Of a DNA stretch of 64,000 nucleotides, positions 14,724 through 24,365 are shown piece after piece. Source of the DNA: Mycobacterium kansasii ATCC 12478. GTDB lineage: Bacteria; Actinomycetota; Actinomycetes; Mycobacteriales; Mycobacteriaceae. The DNA is taken from contig NC_022663.1 in assembly GCF_000157895.3 (NCBI RefSeq), forward strand, positions 5,952,001-6,016,000. The letters are read 5' to 3'. Every line of letters starts with the position of its first letter. The stretch's first letter is position 1. The position numbers were made by a program, and so were the translations under genes. The notes beneath the pieces are model-generated. The model made no database searches, had not been told where the DNA came from, and worked only from the letters and a program-made list of their open reading frames with translations.

Positions 14724-16568
14724 TCAGAAGGCGGCTTCGGGCATGCGCATGATCTCGTCGTCGACGGATTCGATGACGACCCGAACTCCGGACAGCTTCG
14801 GCAGGATGTTCTTGGCGAAGAAACCCGAAACCGCGACCTTGCCTCGATAGAACGCCTCGTCATCCTTGGAAGGTCCGTTGGCCAACGCCGCATGGGCGAC
14901 ACCGGCTTGCACCAACAGGCGCCAGCCGATGATCAGGTCGCCGACGGCCAGCAGGTATCGCACCGACGCGAGCCCGACCTTGTAGATGTCGGTCGGATGC
15001 TGCGCGGCGGACATCAGGTAGGTGGTCAGCGCGCCCGTCATTGCCGTGACCTCGTCGAGCGCGGTCTGCACCAGCGCGGCTTGCGGTTTCAGCGCTTCGT
15101 CGATGTTGTCGATGGTCTGCGTTATCTGAGCCGTCACGAACTGCAGCGCCTTGCCGTGGTCGCGCACGATCTTGCGGAAGAAGAAGTCCAGCGCCTGGAT
15201 GGCGGTGGTGCCCTCGTAGAGCGAATCGATCTTCGCGTCGCGGATGTATTGCTCGATGGGATAGTCCGTCAAAAAGCCCGAACCACCCAGGGTCTGCAAC
15301 GACTCGGTCAGGACCTCGTAGGCCCGTTCTGAGCCGACCCCCTTGACGACCGGCAGCAGCAGATCGTCCACGCGGTGCGCCATGTCTGGGTCGGCGCCCG
15401 AAACATGTTGCGCCACAGCGTTGTCCTGGTGTGCGGCGGCATAGAGATACAGTGCTCGCAGGCCCTCGGCGTAGGCCTTCTGGGTCATCAGGCTGCGGCG
15501 AATGTCGGGGTGGCGCATGATCGTGACCCGAGGCGCGGTCTTGTCGGTCATCTGGGTCAGGTCCGCGCCCTGCACCCGTTCTTTGGCGTAGGCGAGCGCG
15601 TTGAGGTAGCCGGTGGACAGCGTGCCCGTGGACTTGACGCCGATCGTCATGCGGGCGTGCTCGATCACCGTGAACATCTGCGCGATCCCGTTGTGCACTC
15701 CACCGACCAGATAGCCGACCGCGGGCACGTCGGTGGCGCCGAAAGTCAACTCGCACGTCGGGGAGGACTTCAGCCCCATCTTGTGTTCCAGGCCCGTGAC
15801 GTAAACGCCGTTCCGCGGGCCGAGTTCACCGGTGTCCGGATCGAAAAGGTAATTGGGCACATAGAACAGGCTCAACCCTTTGGTCCCCGGGCCGGCGCCC
15901 TCCGGCCGGGCCAGCACCAGATGGAAGATGTTCTCGGCCGTGTCGCCCACGTCACCACCGGAGATGAACCGCTTGACGCCCTCGATGTGCCAGGTGCCGT
16001 CGGGCTGTTCGACGGCCTTGGTCCGGCCGGCGCCCACGTCGGAGCCCGCATCGGGTTCGGTGAGCACCATGGTGGCCTGCCAACCGCGTTCGACACCCAT
16101 CGCCGCCCACTGCCGCTGCTGCTCGTCGCCCTCGACGTACAGGGACTGGGACAGCGTCGGGCCCAGGTTGTAGAAGGACGCAGAAGGGTTGGCGCAGTAG
16201 ATCATTTCGTTGACGGCCCACACCAGCGGTGCGGGCGCGGGCATCCCGCCGATCTCCTCGGCCAAACCAAGGCGCCACCACTCGGCATCTTTGATCGCTT
16301 GCACCGTTTTGACCAACTCGTCGGGCACGCTGATGGAGTGAGTGGCGGGGTCGAAGACGGGCGGGTTGCGGTCGGCGTAGGCGAAGGTCTCGGCGACCGG
16401 TCCTTCGGCCAGGCGGGCCGCTTCGGCCAGGATGGTGCGCACCGTGTCGGCGTCGAGCTCGCTATAACGTCCGGTGCCGAGGACGGCGCCCACATCAAGG
16501 ACCTCGAAGAGGTTGAACTCGAGATCGCGGACGTTGGCGATGTAGTGGCCCAATGCGGTTCCCTTCAC
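14724..16568 (-). CDS. fadE15: Acyl-CoA dehydrogenase FadE15
   Basis: A 614-residue acyl-CoA dehydrogenase of the long form with an extra C-terminal domain, catalysing alpha,beta-dehydrogenation in fatty-acid oxidation. Visible motifs are MVLTEPDAGSDVGAG (about residues 168-182; FAD/substrate region), GVKRFISGGDVGD (about 196-208), HARMTIGVKSTGTL (about 303-316) and LQTLGGSGFLTDYPIEQYIRDAKIDSLYEGTTAIQALD (about 444-481), the last containing the glutamate typically used as base in EGT. The start chosen is GTG 16568 (VKGTALGHYIANVRD), giving a length close to the M. tuberculosis protein; a longer reading to 16637 exists. Confidence 0.9.
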   Translation of the reverse strand: MKGTALGHYIANVRDLEFNLFEVLDVGAVLGTGRYSELDADTVRTILAEAARLAEGPVAETFAYADRNPPVFDPATHSISVPDELVKTVQAIKDAEWWRLGLAEEIGGMPAPAPLVWAVNEMIYCANPSASFYNLGPTLSQSLYVEGDEQQRQWAAMGVERGWQATMVLTEPDAGSDVGAGRTKAVEQPDGTWHIEGVKRFISGGDVGDTAENIFHLVLARPEGAGPGTKGLSLFYVPNYLFDPDTGELGPRNGVYVTGLEHKMGLKSSPTCELTFGATDVPAVGYLVGGVHNGIAQMFTVIEHARMTIGVKSTGTLSTGYLNALAYAKERVQGADLTQMTDKTAPRVTIMRHPDIRRSLMTQKAYAEGLRALYLYAAAHQDNAVAQHVSGADPDMAHRVDDLLLPVVKGVGSERAYEVLTESLQTLGGSGFLTDYPIEQYIRDAKIDSLYEGTTAIQALDFFFRKIVRDHGKALQFVTAQITQTIDNIDEALKPQAALVQTALDEVTAMTGALTTYLMSAAQHPTDIYKVGLASVRYLLAVGDLIIGWRLLVQAGVAHAALANGPSKDDEAFYRGKVAVSGFFAKNILPKLSGVRVVIESVDDEIMRMPEAAF

Positions 16569-16590
16569 GTCGGCTGCTCGACCCTTGGCC

Positions 16591-16607
16591 GGGCCGTGAT
16601 CCGGCCC
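16591..16607. terminator. GC hairpin between PE_PGRS29-like gene and fadE15
   Basis: GGGCCG (16591-16596) and CGGCCC (16602-16607) form a 6-bp stem with a 5-nt loop. It lies downstream of the PE_PGRS stop at 16677 and upstream of the fadE15 start, both on the minus strand, so it may end the PE_PGRS transcript. Evidence is the fold alone. Confidence 0.4.
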
Positions 16608-16676
16608 AGTTTCCCCGAGCGAGGAAAACGTACGCAACCGTAACCAGCGGCACGGCGCGCTGACCTGCCGCTACGG

Positions 16677-17783
16677 CTAGCCGTTGGCGCCGTTTTGGCC
16701 GAACAGCAGACCGCGCAGGCCGCCGGTGCCGGGCGTGCTGCCGGCGGCCGTGGCGTGGCCGCCGTTGCCGCCATTGCCGATCAATAGCGCGTTGCCGCCG
16801 TTGCCGCCGTTGCCGGGTGGGAATGCCCCGCCGTTGCCGCCGTTGCCGCCGTTGCCGATCAACCCGGCCTGGCCGCCGAGCCCGCCACTGGCATTGCTAA
16901 AGCCGTTGCCGCCGGCCCCGCCGTTGCCGACAAAGAATCCACCGCTGCCGCCGGCCCCGCCGGTCCCGGCGGAGAGAGCGTCCCCGCCGGTGCCGCCGTC
17001 GCCGAGCAGGAATGCCCGGCCACCGTTGCCGCCGCCGCCGAGGAAGCTGCTGCCGCCACCACCGCCGTTTCCGTACAGCACGCCGCCGTTGCCTCCGGCG
17101 CCACCGGCGCCCATACCGTTGGGGCTGATACCGCCGGCGCCGCCATGTCCAAACAGTAGGGCGGAGCCGCCGAGACCGCCCGCACCGCCGCCGCCGCCGC
17201 TGTTGCCGCCCGCACCGCCGTTGCCGAAGAACAGCCCACCGGTTCCGCCGGCGCCGCCGTTCGCGCCCGCTCCGCCCACGCCGCCGGCGCCGCCGAAACC
17301 GAGCAGGCCCGCGGACCCGCCCCGGCCACCGGCCTGGCCAGCCACTCCATCGCCGCCTCTACCGCCGTTGCCGAACAAGATTCCGCCGTCCTCACCGGCC
17401 TGTCCCGCCCCGCCGTCGACCCCGTCACCGATCAGCGGGCGCCCGAGTAGCGCCCGGGCGGGCGCGTTGATCACGTCGAGCAGCGGCTGCAAGGGGTTCG
17501 CCGCGGCGGCCTCTGCGCTGGCGTAGGCCTGCGCGCCGCCGAACAGGTTCTGCACGAATTGGTTGTGGAACGCCGCGGCCTGTGCGCTGAGCGCCTGATA
17601 GTTCAGGCCGTGCTGTTGAAAGAACGCCGCGATGGCGGCCGACACCTCATCGGCGCCCGCGGCCGCGAAGGCGGTCGTCTGGGCCACCGCCGCCGAGTTG
17701 GCCTCACTGATGGCTGAACCGATGCGGGCCAGATTCCCGGCCGCCCCCGACACCATGTCTGTATTAGTGACCACGAACGACAT
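16677..17783 (-). CDS. PE_PGRS family protein (PE_PGRS29 / Rv1468c equivalent)
   Basis: A 368-residue PE_PGRS protein. The PE domain (residues 1 to about 95) begins MSFVVTNTDMVSGAAGNLARIGSAISEAN and has the ADEVSAAIAAFF signature that acts in type VII export. A linker with ALLGRPLIGDGVDG (about 112-125) precedes a Gly-Gly-Ala/Asn repeat region, here interspersed with LLFGNGG-type units, to the C-terminus ending GLRGLLFGQNGANG. In M. tuberculosis the syntenic Rv1468c is a surface protein reported to bind host ubiquitin. Start ATG 17783 is preceded by GGAGG. Long reading frames on the opposite strand are composition artefacts of the repeat. Confidence 0.93.
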   Translation of the reverse strand: MSFVVTNTDMVSGAAGNLARIGSAISEANSAAVAQTTAFAAAGADEVSAAIAAFFQQHGLNYQALSAQAAAFHNQFVQNLFGGAQAYASAEAAAANPLQPLLDVINAPARALLGRPLIGDGVDGGAGQAGEDGGILFGNGGRGGDGVAGQAGGRGGSAGLLGFGGAGGVGGAGANGGAGGTGGLFFGNGGAGGNSGGGGGAGGLGGSALLFGHGGAGGISPNGMGAGGAGGNGGVLYGNGGGGGSSFLGGGGNGGRAFLLGDGGTGGDALSAGTGGAGGSGGFFVGNGGAGGNGFSNASGGLGGQAGLIGNGGNGGNGGAFPPGNGGNGGNALLIGNGGNGGHATAAGSTPGTGGLRGLLFGQNGANG

Positions 17784-18093
17784 CCCGCACCTCCACAGTG
17801 AAGCGTCAGCGACTGACGAATCTTATCGTGATTTCGGCAGCTTGATTGCCCATTCCCCGAGCAATTTCGTGACACAGATTTTTCTGCGCGGATGCAAATT
17901 TCAATCGGCTGTGGAATACCCGCCACGGCAGCCGACGGCACCGCCGTAGTCGGGGGGCGACGGAAACCGCTTGCCTTGTGCCAGTGACCAATTCAATCGC
18001 ATACCGCAATGCAATCGAGATACTCGGCGATCGCCGGCGTCCCTAGACTCGGTTCATCCTGACGAACTCCACCCCCTCTGTGAGGCCGCCGGA
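17784..18093. promoter_or_regulatory. 310-bp divergent intergenic region, PE_PGRS29-like / ctpD
   Basis: This region must hold the promoters of both divergent genes. The only clear structure is a small inverted repeat CGTCAG-CGA-CTGACG (17804-17818), 20 nt upstream of the PE_PGRS start and so in its 5' leader or promoter. The middle (17820-17930) is relatively AT-rich. I see no convincing coding sequence; reading frames that extend ctpD upstream lack family similarity. Confidence 0.5.
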
Positions 18094-20124
18094 ATGACCT
18101 TGACCGCTGCTGAAGCGTGCACCTCCGAGGTTTCTTTCGACCACATTCCCGTCGCCGTCGCGCGGCCGCTGAGTTGGCGTGCGGCGCTGTGGTCGGTCAT
18201 GTCGGTTCGTTGGGCCGCATTCGCGTTGGCCCTGTTTCTTGCGGGGCTCGGGGCTCAGCTGAACGGCGCACCGCAGCCCGTGTGGTGGACGTTGTATCTG
18301 GGCTGTTACCTCGCCGGCGGCTGGGGTTCGGCATGGGCTGGGGCGCAAGCACTTTGGAGCAAGGCGCTCGACGTAGACCTGCTGATGGTGGTGGCGGCGA
18401 TCGGAGCGGTCGCAATCGGGCAGATCTTCGACGGTGCCCTGCTGATCGTGATCTTTGCTACATCGGGCGCCCTGGACGACGTGGCCACCAAGCACACCGC
18501 CGATTCGGTCAAGGGGTTACTGGACCTCGCGCCTGAGCAGGCCGTGGTCGTCGACGGCGACGGTCGCGAGCGGGTGGTTGCGGCCGGCGAGCTGGTCGTC
18601 GGTGACCGGGTGCTGGTGCGGCCGGGCGAGCGCATACCCGCCGACGGGGCCGTGCTGTCGGGCTGCTCCGAAGTCGACCAATGCTCGATCACCGGCGAGT
18701 CCATCCCGGTGGCCAAGGGCCGCGGTGACGAGGTGTTCGCGGGTACGGTCAACGGGTCCGGGGTGTTGCAGCTGTTGGTCACCCGGGACCCGTCGCAGAC
18801 AGTGGTGGCCCGCATCGTCGAGCTGGTCGCCGAGGCGTCGGCCACCAAAGCCAAAACCCAGTTGTTCATTGAAAAGATCGAGCAGCGGTACTCGGTGGCC
18901 ATGGTGGTGGCGACCCTCGCACTGATCGTCATTCCGTTGATGCTGGGCGCGCCACTGCAACCAGTTCTATTGCGCGCCATGACATTTATGATTGTGGCCT
19001 CGCCGTGCGCGGTGGTGCTGGCAACCATGCCGCCGCTGCTTTCGGCGATCGCGAACGCCGGTCGGCACGGGGTTCTGGTCAAATCGGCTGTGGTCGTGGA
19101 ACATCTGGCCGACACCAGCATCGTCGCCTTGGACAAGACCGGCACACTGACCTGTGGCACACCGCAATTGACCACCGTCGAGCCGCTGCACCCGGAAGTG
19201 GTGGGTGTACGAAAGTTGCTCCAATTGGCGGCTGCTGCAGAGCAATCCAGTGAACATCCGTTGGGCAGGGCCATTGTCGAGGAAGTTCGCCGGCGCGGTA
19301 TCACCATCCCCGAGGCCGGGGATTTCCGTGCATTGCCCGGGCGCGGGGTGCGAGCCACCGTGGGTCTCGATTTCGTCGAGGTGTGCAGTCCGCAGAGCTA
19401 CCGGGGGGTGCCGCTACCCGAGCTCGCGCCGATCCTCGACGCAGGCGCCACGGCGGCCATCGTGATGCTCAACGGCGTCGCAGCCGGCGTGCTGGGGCTG
19501 ACCGACCAGGTGCGCCCCGATGCCGCGGAATCTGTCGCGTCCCTGACCGCGCTGACGTCGGCGCCGCCGGTCCTGCTGACCGGGGACAACGGGTGCGCGG
19601 CCCGGTGGGCGGCCCGGCACGCCGGGATCAGCGATGTACGGGCCGCGCTGTTGCCCGAGCAGAAGGTCGAAGCGGTCCGCGCTCTGGAAGCCAGCGGTCA
19701 CCGGGTGCTCGTCGTCGGTGACGGTGTCAACGATGCTCCCGCGATGGCCGCGGCCCGCACGTCCGTCGCGATGGGCGCCGGCGCCGACCTGACCTTGCAG
19801 ACGGCCGACGGCGTCACCGTGCGAGACGAACTGCAAGTCATCCCGACGATCATCGGGCTGGCCAGACAGGCCCGCCACGTGGTGACCGCCAACCTGATCA
19901 TCGCCGGCACCTTCATCAGCGTCTTGGTGTTGTGGGATCTGTTGGGGCACTTACCGTTACCCCTGGGCGTGGCTGGTCATGAAGGATCCACGGTGCTGGT
20001 CGCACTCAACGGTATGCGCCTGTTGACCAACCGGTCCTGGCGTGCGGCGGCATCGATGGGCGCACCAACGGCCGGAATCCGCAGCGGTTCCGGGTGTGCT
20101 CGACGTACGCTCGACGTCGCTTGA
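18094..20124 (+). CDS. ctpD: Metal-transporting P1B-type ATPase CtpD
   Basis: A 676-residue heavy-metal P-type ATPase. It has the SPC metal-site motif in MTFMIVASPCAVVLATMPP (about residues 294-312), the phosphorylation motif DKTGTLTCGTP (about 347-357), SSEHPLGRAIV (HP motif, about 384-394), the actuator TGES (about 205-208) and GDGVNDAPAMAAA in the hinge region (about 547-559). There is no N-terminal metal-binding domain. Work on mycobacterial CtpD points to Fe2+/Co2+ export. ATG 18094 (MTLTAAEACTSEV) matches the M. tuberculosis N-terminus. The C-terminus extends about 20 residues beyond the last helix region. It is followed 31 nt later by two thioredoxin genes, suggesting an operon. Confidence 0.93.
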   Translation: MTLTAAEACTSEVSFDHIPVAVARPLSWRAALWSVMSVRWAAFALALFLAGLGAQLNGAPQPVWWTLYLGCYLAGGWGSAWAGAQALWSKALDVDLLMVVAAIGAVAIGQIFDGALLIVIFATSGALDDVATKHTADSVKGLLDLAPEQAVVVDGDGRERVVAAGELVVGDRVLVRPGERIPADGAVLSGCSEVDQCSITGESIPVAKGRGDEVFAGTVNGSGVLQLLVTRDPSQTVVARIVELVAEASATKAKTQLFIEKIEQRYSVAMVVATLALIVIPLMLGAPLQPVLLRAMTFMIVASPCAVVLATMPPLLSAIANAGRHGVLVKSAVVVEHLADTSIVALDKTGTLTCGTPQLTTVEPLHPEVVGVRKLLQLAAAAEQSSEHPLGRAIVEEVRRRGITIPEAGDFRALPGRGVRATVGLDFVEVCSPQSYRGVPLPELAPILDAGATAAIVMLNGVAAGVLGLTDQVRPDAAESVASLTALTSAPPVLLTGDNGCAARWAARHAGISDVRAALLPEQKVEAVRALEASGHRVLVVGDGVNDAPAMAAARTSVAMGAGADLTLQTADGVTVRDELQVIPTIIGLARQARHVVTANLIIAGTFISVLVLWDLLGHLPLPLGVAGHEGSTVLVALNGMRLLTNRSWRAAASMGAPTAGIRSGSGCARRTLDVA

Positions 20125-20155
20125 CCCACCAGGCCCGGAGCGGATAAGGGAGCAC

Positions 20156-20512
20156 GTGGCGACTCGAGAGCTCACCGCCCAGAATTTCAAACAGACCGTC
20201 TACGGCAACGACAACGTGCTCGTCTATATTTGGGCGCCGTTGTGCCCACCGTGTGCCGTGTTGACGCCGACGTATGAGGGCTCGTCGGACAAGCATCCCG
20301 ACATCGTGCACGGCAAGATCAACTTCGAAACCGAGCAGGAGTTGGTGTCGATCGCCGGGGTCACACTATTGCCCACGTTAATGGCGTTCAAAAAAGGCAA
20401 GCTGGTGTTCAAGCAGGCCGGTGTCGCCAACCCCGCCGTCATGGACGACCTGGTGCGGCAGCTCAGGGCCTACCGGGTCGACTTGCCGCCACGGCAGCAG
20501 GGGCTGCTCTGA
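20156..20512 (+). CDS. trxA: Thioredoxin-like protein TrxA with atypical CPPC site
   Basis: A 118-residue thioredoxin-fold protein. The active site reads WAPLCPPCAVL (about residues 23-33): the family WCGPC is replaced by LCPPC, so both cysteines remain but the preceding Trp and the Gly are lost. The rest of the fold is normal, with the cis-Pro in TLLPTLMAFKKGKLV (about 70-84). The start is GTG 20156 (VATRELTAQNF), preceded by AAGGGAG. M. tuberculosis has trxA (Rv1470) here. Redox potential and partner are likely to differ from the canonical thioredoxin encoded next. Confidence 0.88.
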   Translation: MATRELTAQNFKQTVYGNDNVLVYIWAPLCPPCAVLTPTYEGSSDKHPDIVHGKINFETEQELVSIAGVTLLPTLMAFKKGKLVFKQAGVANPAVMDDLVRQLRAYRVDLPPRQQGLL

Positions 20513-20555
20513 ATTCGGCGGAACAAACCCGCCTGCCCGCGGCGTTAGGCCAGTC

Positions 20556-20885
20556 ATGGCAACCAAAGACCTCACTGCGGCGCAGTTCAACGAAACCGTC
20601 AACGACAACGACATGGTGCTTGTCGATTTCTGGGCCTCCTGGTGCGGCCCGTGTCGCTCCTTCGCGCCCACGTTCCAGGCCTCCTCGGAGAAACACCCCG
20701 ACGTGGTGTACGCCAAGGTCAACACCGAAGAAGAGCAAGAGCTGGCGGCGGCGGCCCAGATCCGGTCGATTCCCACGCTGATGGCATTCAAGAAGGGCCA
20801 ACTGCTGTTCAACCAGCCCGGGGCCCTGCCCCCGGCGGCCCTGGAAGACCTGGTACAGCAGCTCAAGGCCTATGAAGTCGCCTAG
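20556..20885 (+). CDS. trxB1: Thioredoxin (Rv1471 equivalent, canonical WCGPC)
   Basis: A 109-residue thioredoxin with the classical active site WASWCGPCRSF (about residues 28-38) and cis-Pro loop RSIPTLMAFKKGQLLF (about 72-87). It is a cytosolic disulfide reductant served by thioredoxin reductase. ATG 20556 (MATKDLTAAQFNETV) is the family start. It is closely related to the preceding trxA (shared LTAQ/AAQFN, SSxKHPDIV/VV, TLMAFKKGxL), suggesting tandem duplication with divergence of the first copy's active site. Confidence 0.93.
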   Translation: MATKDLTAAQFNETVNDNDMVLVDFWASWCGPCRSFAPTFQASSEKHPDVVYAKVNTEEEQELAAAAQIRSIPTLMAFKKGQLLFNQPGALPPAALEDLVQQLKAYEVA

Positions 20886-20947
20886 ACCGTCAATAATCCG
20901 GCGGCGGTGACAGCCGGGCGCACCGCCGTACGCGATACCGTGCACGG

Positions 20948-21757
20948 GTGAGTTTGGTCCTGCTGGAGCACCCGCGCCCAGATATTGCGCTGATCACCCT
21001 CAACCGGCCCGAGCGGATGAACTCCATGGCTTTCGACGTCATGGTCCCACTCAAGGAGGCCTTGGAGACGGTGACCTGCGACAATTCCGTGCGGGTGGTG
21101 GTGCTGACCGGGGCGGGGCGCGGGTTCTCCTCCGGCGCAGATCACAAGTCTGCGGGTGCGGTGCCGAATGTCGACGGCCTGACCCGGCCGACCTATGCGC
21201 TGCGGTCGATGGAGCTGCTCGACGAGGTCATCCTGAAGCTGCGCCGGTTACACCAGCCGGTGATCGCCGCGGTCAACGGACCGGCCATCGGTGGCGGGCT
21301 GTGCCTGGCGCTGGCCGCGGACATCCGGGTGGCCTCCACCAGCGCATATTTTCGGGCCGCCGGCATCAACAACGGGCTGACGGCCAGCGAACTGGGGCTG
21401 AGTTACCTGTTGCCCAGGGCCATCGGATCCTCACGTGCCTTCGAGATCATGCTGACCGGGCGTGACGTCAGCGCCGAGGAAGCCGAGCGTATCGGGCTGG
21501 TGTCCTGCAGGGTGCCCGACGGCCAGCTGCTGGACACCTGTTATGCGATCGCGGCGCGGATGGCGGCGTTCTCCCGGCCGGGAATTGAGTTGACCAAACG
21601 TACACTGTGGAGTGGACTAGACGCCGCCAGCCTGGAAGGGCACATGCAGGCCGAGGGTCTGGGGCAACTTTTCGTCCGGTTGCTCACCGCCAATTTCGAA
21701 GAGGCGGTTGCCGCGCGCGCCGAGAAGCGGCCGCCGGTCTTCACCGACGACAAGTAG
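20948..21757 (+). CDS. echA12: Enoyl-CoA hydratase/isomerase EchA12
   Basis: A 269-residue crotonase-family protein. It shows the CoA-binding/oxyanion-hole segment VLTGAGRGFSSGADHKS (about residues 55-71) and AAVNGPAIGGGLCLALAADIRVAS (about 107-130), where the second Gly of the oxyanion hole lies. A family glutamate in the AGINNGLTASELGLSYLLPR segment (about 138-157) corresponds to one catalytic acid. The GTG start (VSLVLLEHPRPDIALITLNRPERMNS) places the LNRPERxN motif at the normal distance. It may be co-transcribed with the following ABC-F gene (35-nt gap). Confidence 0.9.
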   Translation: MSLVLLEHPRPDIALITLNRPERMNSMAFDVMVPLKEALETVTCDNSVRVVVLTGAGRGFSSGADHKSAGAVPNVDGLTRPTYALRSMELLDEVILKLRRLHQPVIAAVNGPAIGGGLCLALAADIRVASTSAYFRAAGINNGLTASELGLSYLLPRAIGSSRAFEIMLTGRDVSAEEAERIGLVSCRVPDGQLLDTCYAIAARMAAFSRPGIELTKRTLWSGLDAASLEGHMQAEGLGQLFVRLLTANFEEAVAARAEKRPPVFTDDK

Positions 21758-21792
21758 CGGCACAACCAAGCGGGCCACCAAGGAGAGCGATT

Positions 21793-23421
<1,629 letters not shown>

Positions 23422-23493
23422 GAAATCACAGGCGTTTTCGGCCAAAGCGGTCCCGTTATCGCCGGCCGGTTCTTACCCTGGAAGCCGGGGATC

Positions 23494-23724
23494 GTGACCA
23501 TGCGTGGGAGGCAGCCGGTGAGAACCCAGCGGAAGTCGAAGAAGACGCGCGATCAGTTGTTGCACGAGTTGCGCAACGCCTATGAGGGCGGAGCCAGCAT
23601 CCGCAAACTGGCGGCCAGCGTCGGGCGATCGTACGGATCCGTTCACAGCATGCTGCTCGAATCCGGTACCACAATGCGCAGCCGCGGCGGACCAAATCAC
23701 CGCGCCCGGCCGGCGCGAGCGTAA
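23494..23724 (+). CDS. Small helix-turn-helix protein (Rv1473A equivalent)
   Basis: A basic 76-residue protein: KKTRDQLLHELRNAYEGGASIRKLAASVGRSYGSVHSMLLESG (about residues 15-57) is a homeodomain-like helix-turn-helix, as in small mycobacterial or phage-type DNA-binding proteins. The ATG at 23494 and a GTG at 23518 are both possible starts; the latter (VRTQRKSKK) would give a 68-residue product closer to the M. tuberculosis protein. The TAA stop lies in the left arm of a palindromic element. Its target is unknown. Confidence 0.75.
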   Translation: MTMRGRQPVRTQRKSKKTRDQLLHELRNAYEGGASIRKLAASVGRSYGSVHSMLLESGTTMRSRGGPNHRARPARA

Positions 23725-23763
23725 CACCGCGGCCAGATTTGGATTGTTCGCCGTGGCGTTACG
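23720..23763. repeat. Dispersed palindromic element, copy 1
   Basis: Left arm CGTAACACCGCGGC and right arm GCCGTGGCGTTACG form an imperfect palindrome of 44 nt around an AT-rich centre (AGATTTGGATTGTT). It lies between the convergent Rv1473A-like gene and acnR, and the TAA stop of the former is made by the left arm. The same element recurs at 33768, 34478 and 58752. It could act as a bidirectional terminator here. Confidence 0.75.
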
Positions 23764-23776
23764 CGCACGGCCCAAA

Positions 23777-24340
23777 TCAGCGGCGGCGCACCGAATTTTC
23801 CACCAGGTCAAGTACGGCGGAGAGCCGCCGGGGGTCTTCGCCGGAGGCAAGCCTGGCCACCAATCCGTCGAGGACCAGATCAAGGTAGCACTGCAACACG
23901 TCACTGGGAACGTCGTCGCGCACTCGTTTGGCTTGCTTCTGCCGGCGCAGCCGATCGGTCGTCGCGGCGGCCAGTTCCAGGGAGCGCTCCGCCCAGCCGC
24001 GGTTGAACACCGGGTCATTGCGTAGCTTGCGCGCGATCTCCAGCCGGGTAGCCAGCCAGTCGAACTGCTCGGGCGCGGCGAGCATGTCGCGCATCACCTG
24101 GATGAGACCCTCGCGCGACGCGACATCGGCCATCCGCTCGGCGTCCTCGTGCGCCAGCGCGAAGAACAGCGCGTCCTTGTCCCGGAAGTGGTGGAAGATC
24201 GCACCGCGCGACATACCGATCGCCTGTTCCAGGCGCCGGACGGTGGCTTTGTCGTAGCCGTACTCGGCAAAGCAGCGGCGTGCGCCGTCGAGGATCTGGC
24301 GGCGCCGAGCCGCCAGATGGTCCTCGCTGACTTTCGGCAT
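23777..24340 (-). CDS. acnR: TetR-type repressor of aconitase, AcnR
   Basis: A 187-residue TetR-family regulator. The N-terminal helix-turn-helix is RRQILDGARRCFAEYGYDKATVRRLEQAIGMSRGAIFHHFRDKDALF (about residues 12-58). The C-terminal ligand/dimer domain follows. It lies 25 nt downstream of acn on the same strand, as acnR does in corynebacteria, where it represses aconitase. ATG 24340 (MPKVSEDHLAARRR) is the start; longer readings run into the acn end. A sequence matching the AcnR binding consensus lies in the acn promoter region at 27265-27280. Confidence 0.9.
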   Translation of the reverse strand: MPKVSEDHLAARRRQILDGARRCFAEYGYDKATVRRLEQAIGMSRGAIFHHFRDKDALFFALAHEDAERMADVASREGLIQVMRDMLAAPEQFDWLATRLEIARKLRNDPVFNRGWAERSLELAAATTDRLRRQKQAKRVRDDVPSDVLQCYLDLVLDGLVARLASGEDPRRLSAVLDLVENSVRRR

Positions 24341-24365
24341 GGCCAGGGCTGGGGATCGCCTGGCG

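Noticed and set aside
16684..17526. Proline-rich 280-codon frame opposite the PE_PGRS29-like gene
   Set aside because: It is the complement of GGx repeats (PPxPP patterns). The same artefact appears opposite the other two PE_PGRS genes at 48.6-53.4 kb.
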